DNA of 64,000 nucleotides from Caecitellus pseudoparvulus (Eukaryota > Bigyra: Bicosoecida): positions 310,001 to 374,000 of the forward strand of contig CBFFRQ010000080.1 of assembly GCA_965644315.1 (NCBI GenBank), read 5' to 3'. Under the pieces are notes generated by a model, which saw nothing but the letters and a program-made list of their open reading frames with translations, was not told the origin of the DNA and searched no databases. The translations under genes and the position numbers were made by a program. Below are positions 52,342-62,184 of this stretch, piece by piece (positions within the stretch are counted from its first letter, which is position 1; each line of letters begins with the position of its first letter).

Positions 52342-53176
52342 CTCTCCTTTCTCGAGCAACACGTGTCAATCAGAGCTGGCTCTCTTGTGCACTGCCCTGC
52401 CATGCACTAATGTTGTGCTGTCGCCCTGCGGCCCTCAAGCGCCTGCCAGCGGCCTGCTTCTCCCATGCATTTCTCGATGTTCACTCACACTGCACCACCG
52501 TTGCCGCACATGCTTGCTAGCACTGTGATGTGGGCCAGCTTGCATGCGAGGCTCCGGGGCACGCTCCTTCTCCTCCAGCGCCTGGCCCAGCCACCCTGGA
52601 CCTCTGCGACCCCAGCACGCTGCACGCCGTAACTTACGCTCAACAGCCGCTTCCTGTGGCAGATCCACCCGCATCAGCAACTGGCACTCCCAGGCGTGCT
52701 CTGCTCTGCAAACCAGGGAGCACTAAATGCCTCGTGCGCTTGGCGCCCTGCTGCGCTGCAGATTGTGATGGGCAAACCCAGCTCGGCCAGCGCGGCTGCA
52801 GACGCTTGCCGGACGCTGATTCGACTGCGAAGCACGATGTCCTTTCCTTGGGAATGCAGATGTGTGCTGGATGTCACGAGCTGGGGCCATGCTGCCCCGC
52901 CCCGCATTGAATGGCTGCGGTGCGGAAGCTGTGGCGGGACCGCAGCACCACTGCTCAGCTGCCCAGGCCCCCCCCCACCAGCCCTTGGAGGCCGCTGCCT
53001 CACCATTTCGGCTTTGTTCACCCATTACACTTCTCTGCCACCTTTCCTTCTTGTGCCTGCCGCCTGCCAGCACGCGCCCGCGCCTCGTGCCGTATCACGC
53101 CAGGCTATTTGCCAGGCCTCCATTCAGCACGCCAGCTGCTCAGCCGTGGACTCCAGCCCCTTTCAGTCAAGCAAAC
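52342..53176. other. Intergenic region between HIG1 and PEPCK, no gene recognised
   Basis: 835 bp with scattered C-rich and polypyrimidine tracts. It must hold the HIG1 3'UTR and the PEPCK promoter. Several frames are open on both strands, but none shows a family motif. Confidence 0.45.
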
Positions 53177-55477
53177 ATGCTGTCCAGGTGCGCCCCCAGG
53201 CCTCCTTATGACACGACCGTATCCTTCCTCACACTGCACCGCCTAGCACTCCGCTTGCCCCCTTCACAGAGTCACGTCAATGGTGTGTGCGGTATTGGCG
53301 CTCCCGCCACCCACGTTGCTTCCGCCACAGCAGTGGGGGCAAACGCCCCACTGCTTCCAAGCCCCCAGCATGAGCATGCATAGCACTGGGGCAAAGCTCC
53401 TCACCCCCCACCCGTGCTCCCTGCGCAGGCTCCCGTCGCACGCAGTGCGGTCAGCGGAGGAATGTGGAGCTTTGCCCGAGCCATGAGCACCATGAACTAC
53501 GCCTCCGGCTCCAAGACGCTGGAGTGAGTGCACGCGGCAGGTGGCTTGCACCCCACGTCTTCTTGGGAGGGCTTGCGTGCCTTTAGTGCCCTTTGGCGGT
53601 GCTGGCTGAGGCCAACCTTCTCGCACGCTTCTGATGCGCTGGTGAGACACGTCGCCCCACCACGCCTGCACAGGCAGTGGACTGGCCATGCTGAGCTGCA
53701 GGAGTGGATCAAGGAGAAGGTGGCGCTGTGCAAGCCCGACAACGTGCACCTGTGCACTGGCAGCGAGGAGGAGAACAAGAAGTTCATCACCCAGATGGTG
53801 CACGCAGGCACCTTCGTCAAGCTGAACGAGGAGCTGCGCCCCAACTCCTACGTGGCCCGCTCTGACACCGGAGACGTGGCCCGCGTGGAGGGCCGCACGT
53901 ACATCTGCAGCAAGGATGAGAAGGACGCCGGCCCCACCAACAACTGGCACGAGCCCGAAAGCATGAAGAGCAAGCTGGGCGAGCTGTTCGACGGGTGCAT
54001 GAAGGGGCGCACGATGTACGCAGTGCCCTTCTCCATGGGCCCCCTGGGTGGCCCCATCTCCAAGGTGGGTATCGAGCTGACAGACTCCCCGTACGTCGCT
54101 GTGAACATGCGCATCATGACCCGCATGGGCGAGGGTGCTCTGGAGGCCCTGGGGGACTCTGGCTTCTTCGTGCCTGCCCTGCACACTGTCGGCGTGCCCC
54201 TGGAGAAGGGCAAGGAGGACTCCCCCTGGCCCTCCAACCCCGACAAGTACATCGTGCACTTCCCTGAGGAGCGCTCCATCTGGTCCTACGGCTCGGGGTA
54301 CGGTGGCAATGCGCTGCTGGGCAAGAAGTGCTTCGCCCTGCGCATCGCCTCCGTCATGGCCCGGGAGCAGGGCTGGATGGCAGAGCACATGCTCATCATG
54401 GGCGTCACCAACCCAGCGGGTGAGAAGAAGTACGTCGCTGCCGCCTTCCCTTCGGCGTGTGGCAAGACCAACTTCGCCATGATGCAGCCCACCCTGCCGG
54501 GGTGGAAGGTCGAGTGCGTCGGCGATGACATCGCGTGGATGAAGTACGACGAGAACGGACAGCTGCGCGCCATCAACCCCGAGGCGGGCTTCTTCGGCGT
54601 CGCACCAGGCACAAGCGACGCCACCAACCCCCATGCCATGGAGTCCATGACCAAGAACAGCATCTTCACCAACGTCGCCATTACCGACGAGGGCGACGTC
54701 TGGTGGGAGGGCATGACCAAGGACAAGCCTGCCTCCGCCGTCAACTGGCTGCGCAAGGCTTGGACACCCGACTCCCCGGAGGTGGCTGCCCACCCCAACT
54801 CCCGCTTCACAGCCCCTGCCTCCCAATGCCCCATCGCGGACCCTGACTGGGAGTCCCCCGAAGGCGTCCCCATCTCAGCCATCATCTTCGGCGGCCGCCG
54901 CAGCGACACCGTCCCCCTGGTGTATGAGTCCCTGGACTGGAACCATGGCACGTACCTGGGCTCTGTGATGATGTCTGAGACGACGGCGGCTGCCGAGGGC
55001 AGCCGTGGCGCCCTGCGCGCAGACCCCTTCGCGATGAAGCCCTTCTGTGGCTACAACATGGCAGACTACTGGGGTCACTGGCTGGACATGGGTGCCAAGA
55101 CCACCCCTGAGAAGCGCCCCAAGATCTTCTACGTCAACTGGTTCCGGAAGAACGCCGAGGGCAAGTTCGTCTGGCCCGGCTTCGGCGAGAACTCCCGCGT
55201 CCTGGAGTGGATGTTCAACCGCACAAGCGCGGCAGGCTCCGAGGGCGCCAAGGAGACCCCCATCGGGTACATCCCAGACGTCGAGGGCGGCGCCCTGAAT
55301 GTCGAGGGGCTGGGCCTGTCAGACGAGACCGTGTCCGACCTCTTTGAAGTGAAGCCTGACGTGTGGAAGAGCGAGCTGGAGACGTACGCAGAGTACCACT
55401 CACAGTTCGGAGATGCGCTACCTGCAGGCATCAAGGAGCAGCACGCACGCATCGCTGAGCGCCTGGACCGTGCTTGA
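53177..55477 (+). CDS. PCK: Phosphoenolpyruvate carboxykinase, GTP type
   Basis: Exons 53177-53187, 53446-53523 and 53674-55477 encode 630 residues. The core is unambiguous: [16 protein letters not shown], the kinase-1a P-loop [12 protein letters not shown] with the hyper-reactive Cys (residue 292), [10 protein letters not shown], and the Omega-loop region [19 protein letters not shown]. The family converts oxaloacetate and GTP to PEP, CO2 and GDP, the committing step of gluconeogenesis. The first 30 residues ([18 protein letters not shown]...) look like a mitochondrial presequence; the 11-nt first exon was placed because it joins in phase 2. A shorter cytosolic form could start at the ATG at 53462 or 53483. 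GTP-PEPCK occurs in animals, protists and some bacteria; plants and fungi typically use the ATP enzyme. Confidence 0.95.
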
Positions 55478-55665
55478 GCCTCCCCAATGTCATTTGTTCA
55501 CCACCCACCCCCTCACACTCGCCGCGCACTCGGGTACAGAAGACAATCAAAACACACCCCACCAGCGCGCCTCACTCACCTGCAGCCAGTCCTTTGCGGT
55601 GGAATCCCTGCGTGTTGCGTGCCGCTCGGGGGTGTGCAGCCAAGCCAGCAGCGCCCCACTCCACC

Positions 55666-57493
55666 ATGCCAAAGGGTGAGCCGCGCACCACCTCCGGCAC
55701 CCTGTGTCGCGCTGTGCAGCCTCAGCTCACGCCTCTTGCATGTGCAGATGACAAGGCTCGAAAGAGCTCAAAGAAGAGCTCCAAGAAGAGCTCCAAGAAG
55801 AGCTCCAAGAAGCCCGAGTGCGTGCCTGCCGTTGCAACCCCGCACAACGCCACCCCCACACCATGACAGCCCATCGCCGACGCAGGAAAGACACCGTCGC
55901 AGCTGATGCGGCTCCTGCACCCATTCAAAGCAGCCAGGACTTTGGTGCTGGGCAGCTTTTCGAGAGGTGCGCCACAGCCTGCCCCGCTTGCCCCCGCCGC
56001 CAACGGCACGGACAAGTGAAACGCCGCCGCACCTCAGGTACGCGACGGACGCTGGCGGGTTCATGGACCGCGGCGCATTCCAGCGCATGGTGAAGGAGTT
56101 GGGGATTCAACCGCCTGCTCCCTCAGCAGCTGGTGCCGCCCAGCCCCAGTTCACCCCCCGTACCGACTTCGACGCTGGCAGGCTCTTTGCTCGGTACGAC
56201 CGTGCGGGAGAAGGGCGCTTGGACAAAGCAGCCTTCCAGGCGCTCATGCATGACCTCAACACGACTGCAGGTGGGGGTCTTCCCAGCGCTGGACATGCTG
56301 GTGCTCCTCCCCTGCCCGGCCCTTTGCCAGGCACAGGTGTTGTCCCCGCGTTTGGGTACTCAGCACCGCAGCCAGCGCCATCCAGCCTGGAGTTTGAGCA
56401 AGGCCGACTCTTTCAGCAGTACGACACGAGCGGCGCCGGAACATTGGGCCAAGATCAGTTCCGGGCCTTCGTGCGGGATGCAAGGCAGGGACACTTGGGG
56501 CAAGGGCTGCCGGCAGCAAGCGCAGCTCCCCCCGCTCCCTCGGTCGGCCCTTGGGCTGCCGCACAACCCCCTGCATCGGCGCCGTATGGCTACGGCACCG
56601 GCATTTACGGGGGGGTCCCCCCAAGTACCTCCCTGGCGGTGATCCCGACAGGGTACAGCGCCGACCCCGGCGCCGCCCCCGACACCACCCTGGCCTCCCT
56701 GGGTGAGGCGTACCACACACGCCTGCACTCGCTGTCAGTGGCGGCCGCCAACCTCATGGCAAAGCGAGAGGCCATGCTGTACACCCTGGCCAAACTGCGC
56801 AGTCGGTCTGAGGAGGTGAGCGCCTCTTGCCGCGCTGTGGAGCGGGAGACACTGGCAGACACGGAGGCCATCCTGCACCGGCTGCGGTCGGCAGCTGCGC
56901 TGAAGCAGTCCCTGCTGCGGCACGACATGGACACTCTGGCTGCTGACGTGGCGGCGATCGACCGCTTCGCTGCGTCCCTCGCTGCCCACAGCTCCGGTCG
57001 CTCACCAACGCAGGCTGGGGACAGCATCGGCACACTGGCGGGCAGGGGCGTGTCTGCCTTGGGGGCTACTGGGGAGGTCGCGCCGTCTACCGCGCTGGAC
57101 TTCATGCGGGAGTACCCGGGCCTGTGTTCCGAGGCCGACAGGCTGCTGAGCAAGCCTGTGAAAGAGGAGGTGCCCGTGTCCGCGGACGACTTCGAGCGCG
57201 AGACGGCGTCCCGCCTGGCGCTGGTGCAGCAAGTCGCCGCGCTGCAGGAGCTCAACGACAGCAAGACAAGCGTCATCGAAGCGCTGCTGCGGGAGCGTGA
57301 GGCGGCTGCAGCCGACGTCGCCTCCATCACTGAAGCCAGCAACGCAGAGGTGCAGAAGTGGGTGGAGCTGACGGACAAGCTGACGGAGCAGCTCGCCAAG
57401 GCACAGGCTGGGCAGCATTTGTCAACGGAGGGTGCCGTGCCGCCCTTGGCACTGAGCTCGACTGCCGTGTCTGAGGCTGCTCCCGAAACGTGA
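55666..57493 (+). CDS. EF-hand-like/coiled-coil protein with a lysine-serine repeat
   Basis: Exons 55666-55675, 55748-55817, 55886-55966 and 56038-57493 give 538 residues. The N-terminus has four SSKK repeats. Three related motifs follow (DFGAGQLFERYATDAGGFM, FDAGRLFARYDRAGEGRLD and FEQGRLFQQYDTSGAGTLG), each a helix, an aromatic, a short loop with Asp/Gly and a Phe-containing helix. They resemble degenerate EF-hands that have lost most calcium ligands. The C-terminal 200 residues are strongly helical with leucine-rich heptads and look like a coiled coil. I do not recognise the family. Its architecture resembles flagellar or basal body scaffold proteins, but that is inference. The gene converges on the next with 35 bp between stops. 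Confidence 0.72.
55765..55812 (+). repeat. 12-nt coding tandem repeat (Ser-Ser-Lys-Lys)
   Basis: Four consecutive units (AGCTCCAAGAAG; the first unit has TCA instead of TCC) encode SSKK four times near the N-terminus of the EF-hand-like protein. Confidence 0.9.
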
Positions 57494-57528
57494 GGGGTTG
57501 ACACAGACCAATGCATTGCCGCGGAAGC

Positions 57529-57933
57529 CTAGCGCGCTGCTGCTCCGTTGCCCAGCTGTGCGTGGGCAGCCTTCCAAGACTCGTCGGGGTCTTCACGGGG
57601 GTTGTAGAACAGCCCGTGGAAGCCCTTCCTGTACTCTGGCAGGTGCTCCGTCATGGCCTCGAAGCGATCCACACGGCGCGGGGCCTGTGTGTGGCGGTGA
57701 GGCAAGTGCAGGGCGCTCTGCGACGCGAGTTTGCAGGCTCTGGAAGACGCACTTCCCAGTTTGCTAGTGCGTTCACTGCTGCAGGGCCGACACCAATCAC
57801 AAGCACTCTGTGAGCGGGAGTGGGAGGCAGGCAACGTGCGGAAATGCGCGCAGCGCGGAGCATCGTGAAGCACAGCAGCTGCGTACAGGGCGGACATGGC
57901 CACGGTGGAAGGCAACATGTTGAAGTTCGCCAT
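57529..57933 (-). CDS. Small single-helix mitochondrial-type protein, possibly complex I NDUFA1 (MWFE)
   Basis: Exons 57933-57887, 57807-57753 and 57684-57529 give 85 residues. The N-terminus MANFNMLPSTVAMS leads straight into one transmembrane helix (ALVLVIGVGPAAVNALANW), followed by a basic/aromatic tail (PRRVDRFEAMTEHLPEYR). This resembles NDUFA1, which starts with a short non-cleaved helix after an LP pair and continues with a basic tail; the tail here is somewhat longer. The match is of pattern, not of invariant residues; another small inner-membrane protein is possible. A continuous ORF of 134 codons also spans the gene without introns, but it lacks the helix continuation. Intron 1 contains the recurrent element. 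Confidence 0.5.
   Translation of the reverse strand: MANFNMLPSTVAMSALYAAAVLHDAPRCAHFRTLPASHSRSQSACDWCRPCSSERTSKLGSASSRACKLASQSALHLPHRHTQAPRRVDRFEAMTEHLPEYRKGFHGLFYNPREDPDESWKAAHAQLGNGAAAR
57837..57845. promoter_or_regulatory. TGCGGAAAT element in intron 1 of the NDUFA1-like gene
   Basis: Reads ATTTCCGCA on the coding strand, about 29 nt before the 3' splice site of the 79-nt intron and 88-96 nt downstream of the ATG. Confidence 0.35.
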
Positions 57934-58660
57934 GGCTGGCGTGTTCGGGAGAATTGCCTGGGAGGTGGAGGCTTCCTCAAGGCACCCTCACCGCCAAGAC
58001 TCTGGGGTGCTCGGGAGGCGAAACTCCGCAGGCCACTGAGACCAAAGCAGACACGCCGCAGTGAGCTGCAGCGAAGGCGTGGGGTCTGCTGTTGAAGCGA
58101 CAAGTCGGTTAGGCGAGCAAGTTTGCAGCGTGAAAGTGATTGCTGCCAAGCCCGCACCAGTCGAGCGCTGCAGTGTGACACTCCCTCAATGTGTCAATGC
58201 GCTTGGCACTGGCGAATGTGCACACATTCAAGACTCCCACACAGCTCCGCCCCTGCTTGTGTAGCACTTGAAATAAGGCGCCCCTCTTGCTGCCCCCGTG
58301 GTGGACGAACTCTTGGAGTCCTGCTGCGGCGTACTTTATTCACTGGTCGGTCAAAATCCGCAGCCTGTGCCGCCTTTTGCCAACTTCCCTGTTCGAACGC
58401 ACACTGCTCGGCTTGGGACCCACGTTCTACGGCACTACTGGCCAGTGTGCAGTGCCTGGGCGCAGCTGGAGGCGCTTGCCTGGCTTCGCACGCCAGACCG
58501 TCAGTGGCCTGCCATACAGCAATTGCTCGTCTGAGCGGGCTGTGGCAACGCATCACCTGCTGCAGAGACCCAAGGCTCTTGGGACTGCATTGTGTCACCA
58601 CTTTGAGGCTTTGCAGGAGCTGTGAGACTGGGAGCTTCTCCGCCACCCTGTACGTCAAAC
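57934..58660. promoter_or_regulatory. Divergent region between the NDUFA1-like and CSB genes
   Basis: 727 bp between start codons on opposite strands. No named motif, repeat or small-gene signature is visible; open frames look like random GC-rich ORFs. Confidence 0.45.
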
Positions 58661-61600
58661 ATGGATGACGTCCTGCGAAGCATCGGCGCCACGGCAGTGA
58701 AAGCGGATGAACTGGAGCGCCAAGTGATTGCGAAAGCTGGACCAAGGGATTTGGAAGGAATTAGTACAAAAGCCACAAGCTCCGTCATCGCCCGAGTCCT
58801 GGAGCAAGCTGAAGGCAGGCTGCGGGCAAACAAACCCTCCTCTGGGCTCCGGCAACAAGCTACGACGCCTTCCCGGCAAGACGCACTGGAGGGCACTGTG
58901 GCCATTTTACGTCGAGTCCTGCAAGCATCACGCCAGCAAGATTCAGACCAGGACACGTTCATGGGCGTGCTGGGGCAGGCAGACGCCGTGCGATTGGGCA
59001 AGCTCACCCCCTCAGAGGCTGCAGCACTGGCCAAGCAGAAGCGCTCAAACCGCAAAAGCACCGAGCCAGAGCAGGTTGAGAGCGTCAGCGGGGCTCCCAT
59101 AGCTACAAGTGATTCTCTTCTTGCCCCCGCAGCTGCCCCGCCCAGCAGGCCACCTACCCCCCCAAGCAATGCGGCCAAGGCTCATGCCACCCGTGCCACG
59201 GCCAGCCCTCCACCTGTTCATGACTTGCTGGAGATGGAGCAGGGCTCGCTCCCAGCACCCCGCCGGCCTGGCAAGCGGCCCCAAGCGAGCCCCCTGAAGA
59301 CCCGTGCTGCCCCTGTGTCGAGCAGGAGCAGCGGCATCCCGGACGACTTCAACACTGCCGCCTTCCTGGCACGCCTTGAGCAGCAACCTGAACACCAGTC
59401 GTACACACGGCTGCCCGGGAGCCTTCGCCTGCCCACGTCCATTGTGGAGAAGCTCCTCCCGTATCAAGTGACCGGCCTGAGGTGGCTGTGTGAGCTGCAC
59501 TCGCAGCGCGTTGGCGGCATCATCGCTGATGAGATGGGTCTCGGCAAGACTGTCCAAGTAGCATGTTTGCTGGGGGCCTTGCAAGCCTCACATTGGACGG
59601 GGGTGAACATGGTTGTGTGCCCTGCTACCATGCTCGGGCATTGGTACCGTGAGCTGACGAAGTGGTGCCCTGCGCTGCGAGTTCTCGTGCTGCACGAAGG
59701 TAGCGTGGCCGTGAGACGGGGCGCCTCACAGAAGGAGCTCCTGGCAGCTGCCTTCGACAGGTCGTTCTCTCCCCCCGTGAATGTTGTGCTCCTCACGTAC
59801 TCGGCAGTGCGGGCTGATGCCCTCAGCTTGGGGCGCTTACCTTGGGGATACGTCATCCTGGATGAAGGTCACAGCATTCGCAACCCCGACGCGAACGTGA
59901 CGAAGGCCATCAAGGCCCTGAACACAGTTCACCGCATCGTCGTCACGGGTGCGCCCATCCAGAATAAGCTCATGGAGCTGTGGTCTTTGTTTGACTTCGT
60001 CTTTCCTGGCAGACTTGGCACACAGGAAACCTTCGCGAAGCAGTTCTCGGGCCCCATCGTCGCAGGGACGTGGGCCAAGGCAAGTGCGCTGCAGTCCATG
60101 ACAGCGCACCAGCTCGCCGTCAAACTCCGCGAACTCGTGCAACCCTACCTGCTGCGTCGTGTGAAAAAGGATGTCTCAACGCAGCTGCCTCCAAAGTCGG
60201 AGAAAGTCATCTTCACCAAACTTACCAGCGCGCAGATGGCGCTGTACCGCAGTTTCCTCGCCTCGCCCGCTCTGCTCGCAGTGCTGGATGGATCCACGCG
60301 CTCTTTTCGGGCACTTGGCATGCTGCAGAAGCTGTGCAATCACCCTGGGCTGTTTGAAGACAAGCAACTGCAAGAAGAGGGTGCCATTGGTACGCCTGAC
60401 CGGGGCGGGCTGGAGGATGGCGTGCCCTTCACAGGGTCAGAAAGCAGCAGGAAGCGGCTGGGAGCGACAGCTTGGCGCGAGAGTGGGAAAATGGTTGCAG
60501 CAGTCTCCATTGTCCGCGCGTGGCTCGAGGCAGGCCATCGAGTGCTGTGGTTTTGTCAAGGTCGGGAAATGCTGGATGTCGTGGAAGGCTACGCAGCTCA
60601 CAAAGCTGGCTGGACGTACATGCGCATGGACGGAACCACCGCCGTGTCCCGTAGACAAACCATGGTTGACACCTTCAACCATGACCAGAGTGTGCAGGTG
60701 TTCCTGCTCACAACTCGTGTTGGGGGCTTGGGCGTGAACCTGACGGGTGCTGATCGGGTCTTGCTGTTCGACCCGGCTTGGAACCCCAGCGTGGACGCGC
60801 AAGCCAGGGAGCGAGCATGGCGCATTGGGCAAACGCGGCCAGTTGTCGTCTACCGACTGATTAGTGCTGGCACCATTGAAGAGAAGGTGTATGAGCGCCA
60901 AGTCTTCAAGCAGGTGCTCATGTCCCGGGTGCTGGGCAAGGCTGCCAGCAGCCGCACGGTGGAGCAGTCCCACCTGCGGGAGCTGTTCACCCTTGTAGAG
61001 CCCAATGGCGTCGTGTCTGCTCCGTCCTCTGCGTCCTCTTTCACGCCGCTCACCGCCGTGCCGCGCTCTGCGCGACCTGGTGGCAGAGAAGCTCGGGTGC
61101 AGGGGGTTGCCGTTCGAGTGGAGGCCTATGACTCCGACGGCGAGCGGGAGCTTGCTCCCCTTGACGACCCAGTTGACGGGACTGGCGGTGAGCATTCGAA
61201 AAGTGAAGAGGCCTCGTTGTTTGCCGCTCTCATGGACGGTGCAGGGCTTGAGACTGCCTTCGCATCCAAGAAGCTGCAGTCCTTGTCTGAGAGTGACAAA
61301 CGCGCCATCGCAGACGCCGCAGAAGCGGCAGCAGCTGCCGCTGTCGCCAGCATGCCAGCAAGTGCGCGCTCGCGGAAGCGCCAGATAGAGTTGCCACATG
61401 CTCCGAAGCCGGCCGTGCAGCCGTCTTATCCCTCTGGCCCCGCATTTACCCAACCAGTCCTGCCAACTGAGGTTACACCGGCTCCTGAAGGGCCTTTTGG
61501 GCGATACCGAACCCGATGCCTCAACCCCCCTCACACACATCCGACCTGTACCCAGCCAGCGGGGGCCATCCCGGGATACCCTGGAGCTGTGCGAGGTGGC

Positions 61601-62146
61601 TTTCTGTTGGGACTCCCGCCCGGTGCGGTGTCCAGCAGTGGGCCTGCTGACAGGCACGGCGACTTTGAGCTCGGACACACTCCCCACCCTGCCTCTACTT
61701 CTTCTCCAGCACCGCCCCCTGTGCCCTTTCAGTCTTCATCTGTGCTCCTGGCCCGCTTTCGAGCCAGCAAACCTGTGCAACATGCGCAGCGTGTCGGTGG
61801 GGCGCCCACCGACGCAAGTGGCCGCAGCTGGTCCGGCGCTTTGGGGCGCATGTCCGCCCAGCAGAAGCCTCCAGAGCAGTCCTCCTCGCCCCCATCATCC
61901 AGTGTCTCCGACTCTGCCGTCGCAAGAATGAGTGCTCGCCTCGTCGCAATCCTGACTGCGGCAGGGCGTCGCAGCAACTGGCAGCGGGGCCTGAGCACTG
62001 CGAAGCTGAAGGCCAAGTACGGGCAGGATGAAGTTGCAGATGTTGCGGTATTCGCAAGTGTTCTGCGAAGCGTGGCATCGTTTGATGCGGGCAGCCGGCA
62101 GTGGAGCCTGCGGCGCAAGTTTCGCCCCGCAGGGAGCACAAGTTAG
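58661..62146 (+). CDS. ERCC6: SNF2-family remodeller CSB/ERCC6
   Basis: Intron-free ORF of 1161 residues from the ATG at 58661. The N-terminal 250 residues are charged and Ala/Pro-rich. The ATPase has motif I DEMGLGKT (GKT at 295-297), motif II DEGH at 401-404 (the CSB form of DEAH), VTGAPIQNKLMELWSLFDF with VFPGRLGT, LLRRVKKDV, and the helicase C-terminal half with TRVGGLGVNL and RAWRIGQ. YERQVFKQVLMSRVL after the core is characteristic of CSB/Rhp26. The last 75 residues (SARLVAILTAAG...WSLRRKF) resemble the C-terminal winged helix that CSB uses to bind ubiquitin. CSB recognises stalled RNA polymerase II for transcription-coupled repair. It is convergent with NSE3 (38 bp between stops). Confidence 0.93.
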   Translation: MDDVLRSIGATAVKADELERQVIAKAGPRDLEGISTKATSSVIARVLEQAEGRLRANKPSSGLRQQATTPSRQDALEGTVAILRRVLQASRQQDSDQDTFMGVLGQADAVRLGKLTPSEAAALAKQKRSNRKSTEPEQVESVSGAPIATSDSLLAPAAAPPSRPPTPPSNAAKAHATRATASPPPVHDLLEMEQGSLPAPRRPGKRPQASPLKTRAAPVSSRSSGIPDDFNTAAFLARLEQQPEHQSYTRLPGSLRLPTSIVEKLLPYQVTGLRWLCELHSQRVGGIIADEMGLGKTVQVACLLGALQASHWTGVNMVVCPATMLGHWYRELTKWCPALRVLVLHEGSVAVRRGASQKELLAAAFDRSFSPPVNVVLLTYSAVRADALSLGRLPWGYVILDEGHSIRNPDANVTKAIKALNTVHRIVVTGAPIQNKLMELWSLFDFVFPGRLGTQETFAKQFSGPIVAGTWAKASALQSMTAHQLAVKLRELVQPYLLRRVKKDVSTQLPPKSEKVIFTKLTSAQMALYRSFLASPALLAVLDGSTRSFRALGMLQKLCNHPGLFEDKQLQEEGAIGTPDRGGLEDGVPFTGSESSRKRLGATAWRESGKMVAAVSIVRAWLEAGHRVLWFCQGREMLDVVEGYAAHKAGWTYMRMDGTTAVSRRQTMVDTFNHDQSVQVFLLTTRVGGLGVNLTGADRVLLFDPAWNPSVDAQARERAWRIGQTRPVVVYRLISAGTIEEKVYERQVFKQVLMSRVLGKAASSRTVEQSHLRELFTLVEPNGVVSAPSSASSFTPLTAVPRSARPGGREARVQGVAVRVEAYDSDGERELAPLDDPVDGTGGEHSKSEEASLFAALMDGAGLETAFASKKLQSLSESDKRAIADAAEAAAAAAVASMPASARSRKRQIELPHAPKPAVQPSYPSGPAFTQPVLPTEVTPAPEGPFGRYRTRCLNPPHTHPTCTQPAGAIPGYPGAVRGGFLLGLPPGAVSSSGPADRHGDFELGHTPHPASTSSPAPPPVPFQSSSVLLARFRASKPVQHAQRVGGAPTDASGRSWSGALGRMSAQQKPPEQSSSPPSSSVSDSAVARMSARLVAILTAAGRRSNWQRGLSTAKLKAKYGQDEVADVAVFASVLRSVASFDAGSRQWSLRRKFRPAGSTS

Positions 62147-62184
62147 GCACACCTCAACAAGGCAAATGCATTCCCTCCCTGGCC

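Noticed and set aside
53264-54826. 520-codon antisense ORF opposite GTP-PEPCK
   Set aside because: It has no family motif and sits exactly opposite a strongly conserved enzyme; long antisense frames arise from GC-rich third positions.
57529-57933. Intron-free reading of this region as a 134-residue protein
   Set aside because: The spliced reading yields a continuous transmembrane helix and uses good splice sites; the unspliced frame breaks the helix with Cys/Ser/Arg-rich sequence.
60437-61687. 416-codon minus-strand ORF opposite the CSB gene
   Set aside because: Shadow of the SNF2 coding region; no motif of its own.
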